From Mucilaginibacter hurinus (GTDB lineage Bacteria > Bacteroidota > Bacteroidia > Sphingobacteriales > Sphingobacteriaceae), in the NCBI RefSeq assembly GCF_003324525.1, contig NZ_QGDC01000005.1, positions 356,428 through 420,427 of the forward strand: DNA of 64,000 bases, in the 5' to 3' direction. The notes beneath the pieces were generated by a model that was not told the origin of the DNA, made no database searches, and saw only the letters and a program-made list of their open reading frames with translations. The first letter of the stretch is position 1. Each line of letters begins with the position of its first letter. The position numbers and the translations under genes were made by a program. Positions 60,477 to 64,000 of the stretch are shown here, piece after piece.

Positions 60477-61355
60477 TCATTTATGCGGCGGATTGGTTTG
60501 AGGGATAAAATATTTTTCGCCGCGCGAAAGGACGTGCACCTGTAACCCGCGGATTGATATCGGTTGTTGCTTGCTAAAGTGTGTTATATTGTTGCCGCTG
60601 CACTGCTGCCCATTAATAATTATCACAACACCGCAGCCTATAACTTCGGCTTCCGTTCCGTTTCTTACCACCAGGGCAGTGTCCTCTTCAATCCCAATGC
60701 CTATACTCGCCGGATTTGTGGCTATAACCTGTGCCATGCGCACAAACCGACCGCGATAAACAAAATGGGTATCAATACAAACGTCTTTTAAAAATTCAAG
60801 CCCGGTGGTTATTTTAACATTTCCTGCTATCATTTCATCTCGTCCTACACCATGGTATATCATTGGTGTTGATAGTGCCATTGCACCTGCGCTGGTGCCC
60901 GCTATTATTAACTTATCATCAATATAACGCTTTTTCAAAAGCATTATAAAGTCAGTGCCGCCGTAAATAGATGTAAGTTTCAGCTGGTCGCCACCTGATA
61001 AAAAAATCGCGTCAGCCTGCTTCAGTCTTGGTTCTAATTCCTCAAATATTATTTCTTCTCGTGCATCATGATGAATATGGTTGATGGTTTTAGCGCCGAG
61101 TTTCGTAAACGCTTCCTTATATTTTTTAAACGCACCACCCGGATCTTCAGACCCAGCCGAAGTAATAACTTCAATAGCCGGCTTTTTGGAGCCGGTTAAT
61201 TTAACAAAGCTTTCCAATACCTCCATCTGTATGCCGAAGGCTTCACGGTTTGCGATATCTTCGTGGTCTGCACTTTTGCTTTCCGCTCCTCCAATAATTA
61301 CCAATACGCCATTAGGCGTAGGACATTCTACCTGTTCTACCTTGCTTGCAGCCAT
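60477..61355 (-). CDS. Cyanophycinase (S51 peptidase family)
   Basis: 292 residues from the ATG at 61355, seven bases after the upstream gene's stop; an earlier ATG at 61391 would overlap that gene by 29 bases. Key motifs: VIIGGAESKSADHED near the start, FLSGGDQLKL (about 122) and the nucleophile Ser in AGTSAGAMAL (about 156), and DTHFVYRGRFVRM and GIGIEEDTALV. These are the cyanophycinase hallmarks: exopeptidase releasing beta-Asp-Arg dipeptides from cyanophycin. No cyanophycin synthetase or isoaspartyl dipeptidase is nearby, so the bacterium may use imported polymer or carry the synthetase elsewhere. Dipeptidase E of the same family is the alternative. Confidence 0.85.
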   Translation of the reverse strand: MAASKVEQVECPTPNGVLVIIGGAESKSADHEDIANREAFGIQMEVLESFVKLTGSKKPAIEVITSAGSEDPGGAFKKYKEAFTKLGAKTINHIHHDAREEIIFEELEPRLKQADAIFLSGGDQLKLTSIYGGTDFIMLLKKRYIDDKLIIAGTSAGAMALSTPMIYHGVGRDEMIAGNVKITTGLEFLKDVCIDTHFVYRGRFVRMAQVIATNPASIGIGIEEDTALVVRNGTEAEVIGCGVVIIINGQQCSGNNITHFSKQQPISIRGLQVHVLSRGEKYFIPQTNPPHK

Positions 61356-61362
61356 TTTTTCG

Positions 61363-62022
61363 TCACTTTCCGGTTTCCATATGTGGCGCATCAACCGGTT
61401 TTGATTCCGGCGAACCTTTCTGCCTTAAAAAAATGCTTAATACAACAATTGCGGCTACTGACAGGAACTCACTTTGCCAGTTTTGAAAAGTTTCAAACCA
61501 AAATTCGGCTTGACTTATATAAGCAATAATGTTTTCCTCAGGAAGGCCTTTAGCAGCTTGTTCAACATTATGATTCACCCAGCTGCCATATAAATGAAGC
61601 CCCCAGCTTATTATAAACAATGCAAAAAATGCAATTGATAAAGAGTTGCTGTATAATTTTAACCTCCAGCCACCAGCATTAACAGGCCCGGGCGCATCTT
61701 TGCCTGGCTGTGGCTCGCGGTCAACATCCTCAGGTTCATCCAGCTTTTTCGATTCAGCCGAGCCAACCTGTCGCAGCCCAACGGTAAGTACCACATACAG
61801 GGCCATTTGCAGAAACTCACTTTGAAAATTTTCAAAAGTTGCTGAAATAAAATGTCCTGTACCTAAGTAAGTACTGAAAGCAATAGTGGGAGCCTGGTCT
61901 TCCTGCAGTTCCTGGTTGTGTTGTTTCCACCCAGTTAATGCCTGTGCCATCAGGGTAATTATAAACAGCGTTACAAATACAACTGATAATCCGTTACGAT
62001 AAAAAAACGAGTGCTTATTCAT
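61363..62022 (-). CDS. DUF6766 family membrane protein with internal duplication
   Basis: 219 residues with two copies of the same module. Copy 1 (about 10-95): NGLSVVFVTLFIITLMAQAL, then FENFQSEFLQMALYVVLT and LRQVGSAESKKLDE. Copy 2 (about 123-212): NSLSIAFFALFIISWGLHLY, then FQNWQSEFLSVAAIVVLS and LRQKGSPESKPVD. Each copy gives two membrane helices. NFQSEF/NWQSEF and LRQ-GS-ESK are strongly kept. A hydrophilic linker rich in Asp, Glu and Pro joins them. The function is unknown; it is cotranscribed with the cyanophycinase gene. Confidence 0.8.
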   Translation of the reverse strand: MNKHSFFYRNGLSVVFVTLFIITLMAQALTGWKQHNQELQEDQAPTIAFSTYLGTGHFISATFENFQSEFLQMALYVVLTVGLRQVGSAESKKLDEPEDVDREPQPGKDAPGPVNAGGWRLKLYSNSLSIAFFALFIISWGLHLYGSWVNHNVEQAAKGLPEENIIAYISQAEFWFETFQNWQSEFLSVAAIVVLSIFLRQKGSPESKPVDAPHMETGK

Positions 62023-62109
62023 TTGTTATTACTCATATAGCAATAACGAATAATGTTATGATTTTGTTGAGACGGAGATTATTTTAAACGCAAATGATTT
62101 ATTTAGAAA

Positions 62110-63492
62110 TTAATTCCCCGCCTTTGGAGCGGATGCTAATATCCTTAATTCCTTTGGATAATAATTGTTTACCCGGTTAGGCAGCAATTTTGCCCAGCCC
62201 AGAGCCAGCCCCTGGTATGTCATCAGGCTCCAGCCTTGTTTTGGAGCGGATATGTTTAAGTTGTCTTTGCGCAGGTATGTTATTGCTTCATCATAATCAA
62301 GCTGAGTTTCATTAAACACATTATTATTTATAAGTGTGCTTAAAGCCAGCTCATGATCTGGTATCAGGTGTTTACCGGCTATTGTACCTATCCGTACTCC
62401 TGATTTTTTTATATAAAGGTTTTTATGAAGTATGTTCAGGCTTTCTTTATGGCGGCGGTCAATGGCCAGCCAATCATCATTTACTTTAAAATAATAATAT
62501 TCTTCAGGCTCATTCACGCATGTTTTAATTTGCGCAATTTCAGTAGCAGGGAGCTTCTGTTGAGCATTGTTTTTATATACCGGCAACTCTCCGCTATTTG
62601 CTGTTTTGCGCAGGCAGGTAACAAAAAATCCTTCGCCGATTATCTTCCCCGGATAAAAGCGATAACAGGATGCTTGATGCCGGCGAGATTGGCTAACAGT
62701 AATTCCCCATCGGTTATCCACCGGTATAACTATGCTTTCTAATCCGAAATTGTCGCAAACCCAATCAGCAATATCTTCATTTTCCTGGCGCGAATAAGAG
62801 CACGTACTATATATAAGATAACCTCCCTCTTTAAGTGCAGGCAGTACATCGGCCAGTATGCGTTCCTGTCGCTGATGGCAAAGGTTTACGTTAGCTTCGC
62901 TCCACTCGCGCATAGCAGCGGGGTCTTTCCTGAACATGCCCGAGCCTGAACATGGCGCGTCTACTAATATTATATCAAAAAATCCTTTAAGATGATTAAA
63001 ATCCTTTGGGTCGTTATTAGTAACAATGGTATTACTGCGGCCCCATCTGTTCAGGTTATCGGTAAGTACTGGTACGCGGGTTCTTATAATCTCGTTGGCC
63101 ACCAGCAGGTCGCCGGCGTTCAGTAGCGAACTAAGCAGCGTGCTTTTTCCTCCGGGTGCGGCACAGAGATCCAGTACTTTTATATCTACATCTGCAGGCT
63201 TGATATACTTTACTATATGATCAATAAACATAGAAGAAGCCTCCTGTACATAATATGCCCCTGCATGAAAATATGGGTCAAAAGTAAATGAAGGCCTTTC
63301 ATCCAGGTAATAACCTTCTTCACACCACGGCACCTTTCCACCGGTGTTTATATCGGCCGGTTTAAACGGGTTTAACCGAATTGAGGTAGGCGATGGTGTA
63401 TTTTGATGGGCCTGGATAAAATCTTTTGGGTCAAAGCCGGGCTCGTCCTGTAGCGAGTTGAGAAAGTTTTTAGGAAAAATGGTGGTGTCCAT
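62110..63492 (-). CDS. rRNA/tRNA cytosine-C5 methyltransferase, RsmF/NSUN type
   Basis: 460 residues. An N-terminal region, then the SAM domain: motif I LDLCAAPGGKSTLL (about 108-121), NDPKDF, the motif IV catalytic-site DAPCSGSGMFRKDP (about 176-189) and motif VI STCSYSRQENED (about 228-239) with the two cysteines used by m5C enzymes. The extra C-terminal region of about 170 residues with a PUA-like end (SLMTYQGLALGWAKLLPNRVNNYYP) matches RsmF, which methylates C1407 in 16S rRNA. Promoter box upstream is leaderless. It lies near an rRNA operon, probably by chance. Confidence 0.9.
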   Translation of the reverse strand: MDTTIFPKNFLNSLQDEPGFDPKDFIQAHQNTPSPTSIRLNPFKPADINTGGKVPWCEEGYYLDERPSFTFDPYFHAGAYYVQEASSMFIDHIVKYIKPADVDIKVLDLCAAPGGKSTLLSSLLNAGDLLVANEIIRTRVPVLTDNLNRWGRSNTIVTNNDPKDFNHLKGFFDIILVDAPCSGSGMFRKDPAAMREWSEANVNLCHQRQERILADVLPALKEGGYLIYSTCSYSRQENEDIADWVCDNFGLESIVIPVDNRWGITVSQSRRHQASCYRFYPGKIIGEGFFVTCLRKTANSGELPVYKNNAQQKLPATEIAQIKTCVNEPEEYYYFKVNDDWLAIDRRHKESLNILHKNLYIKKSGVRIGTIAGKHLIPDHELALSTLINNNVFNETQLDYDEAITYLRKDNLNISAPKQGWSLMTYQGLALGWAKLLPNRVNNYYPKELRILASAPKAGN

Positions 63493-63500
63493 ATATGTTT

Positions 63501-63508
63501 CAAAGATA
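63501..63508 (-). promoter_or_regulatory. -7 box TATCTTTG for the RsmF-like gene (near-leaderless)
   Basis: Exact TAnnTTTG on the minus strand ending eight bases before the ATG at 63492. No -33 TTG at the usual spacing. Confidence 0.5.
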
Positions 63509-63718
63509 CTATTTCAATTTCTATGCCGCGTTGTTCTTGTTGTATCAATGTCAACAATGTTAATTTACAGCACGTTACGGTGCGTGTTAAATTTTTTGAA
63601 ATTTCTGTTGTGTGGGAGCCAAAATCTCCTTACATTTGTGACCGCTCAAATCAAAACGGGCGTTGTTTTTTGAAATTTGGGAACAAAAAAAATATTTTAA
63701 AAAAAGTGAAAATAACAC

Positions 63719-63750
63719 TTGACACGAATACTAAATTATTCCCATCTTTG
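63719..63750 (+). promoter_or_regulatory. rRNA operon promoter
   Basis: TTGACA (63719-63724) and CATCTTTG (63743-63750) with 18 bases between, a strong match to the Bacteroidota -33/-7 pair and the only TTGACA-class -33 among the spacers. Transcription should start near 63757. The region 63509-63718 before it holds no gene that I can support. Confidence 0.65.
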
Positions 63751-63756
63751 CAGCCG

Positions 63757-64000
63757 CTTCGGTAACGAAGCAAAAAGCTCAAAAGGCACTATCAGAAGCA
63801 ATTTCTGATAAACAAATTGAAATACTCAACCGGTAACGGTTGACGAAAATAGGTCTCTGCGACAGATGACCACACAAAGTTCTTTAAGGAAATAGAAAAT
63901 AGATCATGTAGTACAGCGGGCTACTTGGGAGTTAAAGAGGGAAGCTTAGGCGGACCGGAATAATGGAAGAGTAGTTTAGCTGAAGAGAAAGTTAGCAATA
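63757..64000 (+). other. Leader of a 16S rRNA operon, running off the window
   Basis: No 16S gene sequence is inside the window, but the last 240 bases read as an rrn leader. A boxA-like antitermination element, AAAGTTCTTTAAGG, lies at 63876-63889. Three short hairpins lie at or just after the start: GCTTCG/CGAAGC with GTAA loop (63756-63771), ATCAGAA/TTCTGAT with GCAA-type loop (63791-63809), CAACCG/CGGTTG with GTAA loop (63827-63842). The following A/G-rich stretch resembles the leader just before 16S genes in Sphingobacteriaceae. The 16S start should be just beyond 64000. Confidence 0.65.

Noticed and set aside
63523..63765. 80-residue open frame over the rRNA promoter region
   Set aside because: Lys/Asn/Phe-rich low-complexity translation without a family match, overlapping the TTGACA and -7 boxes; chance frame in AT-rich DNA.
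63960..64000. Start of 16S rRNA
   Set aside because: The conserved AGAGTTTGATC start is not reached before the window ends; only the leader can be supported.

Overview
The window looks like chromosomal housekeeping DNA from a Bacteroidota bacterium, most likely of the Sphingobacteriaceae (Mucilaginibacter/Pedobacter-like). Three kinds of evidence point there. First, promoters carry the Bacteroidota -7 box TAnnTTTG, often only 5-8 bases before the start codon. Second, the families are typical of the phylum: DUF2723, DUF4407, DUF4197, DUF3606, DUF4097-like and TlpA-like proteins, and a free-standing methylmalonyl-CoA mutase domain. Third, the sequence ends in what reads as the leader of an rRNA operon. 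There is no prophage, insertion sequence, CRISPR array, tRNA or complete rRNA gene. Coding density is high and base composition is even.

Layout. 0.2-12.3 kb (mostly +): DUF2723 membrane glycosyltransferase-like protein, M1 peptidase, GNAT, M42 peptidase, sugar-nucleotidyltransferase, GH31 alpha-glucosidase, RlmI-type rRNA methyltransferase, YciI-like protein. 12.4-16.3 kb (-): TerC, then an ECF sigma / membrane anti-sigma-like / beta-helix secreted protein operon, and a NadR-like kinase. 16.3-16.9 kb: a 615-base gene-free stretch with a candidate small RNA. 16.9-24.8 kb: acyl-CoA dehydrogenase, TlpA-like oxidoreductase, peptidase T, YjbR, rhomboid, dipeptide epimerase, rhodanese. 25-36 kb (+): DUF4407, M61 and M28 peptidases, histidine kinase, DUF47-PiT phosphate transport pair, DUF4197, M16 peptidase. 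36-44.4 kb (-): uvrA, then a lipid/isoprenoid group: waaA (kdtA), acyltransferase, CruG-like glycosyltransferase, CruF-like hydratase, ispH, crtW-like ketolase. 44.5-52.4 kb: UDP-glucuronate decarboxylase, galE, ABC permease, A-type Fe-S carrier, methylmalonyl-CoA mutase domain protein, dnaA. 52.4-63.5 kb: NTF2-like protein, NUDIX, LemA/TPM operon, FAD protein, DinB, second ECF sigma operon, CoA-binding protein, DUF3606, CinA-like amidase, cyanophycinase, DUF6766, NSUN-type methyltransferase. 63.7-64 kb: rRNA promoter and leader.

How the genes fit together. Peptide use is a strong theme (M1, M42, PepT, M61, M28, M16, Ala-Glu epimerase, cyanophycinase). The 40-44 kb genes read as late steps of making a keto-carotenoid glycoside, possibly acylated, alongside LPS Kdo transfer; the early crt genes are not here. 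The phosphate transporter lies directly behind a sensor kinase, with an 11-base-periodic TTAACA repeat overlapping the promoter, suggesting a Pho-type control circuit. I did not find a clearly new defence or mobile system. The most useful leads are the candidate RNA at 16.65 kb, the putative Pho box, the acylated-carotenoid hypothesis, the catalytic-only mutase, the internally duplicated DUF6766 protein and the leaderless promoters.
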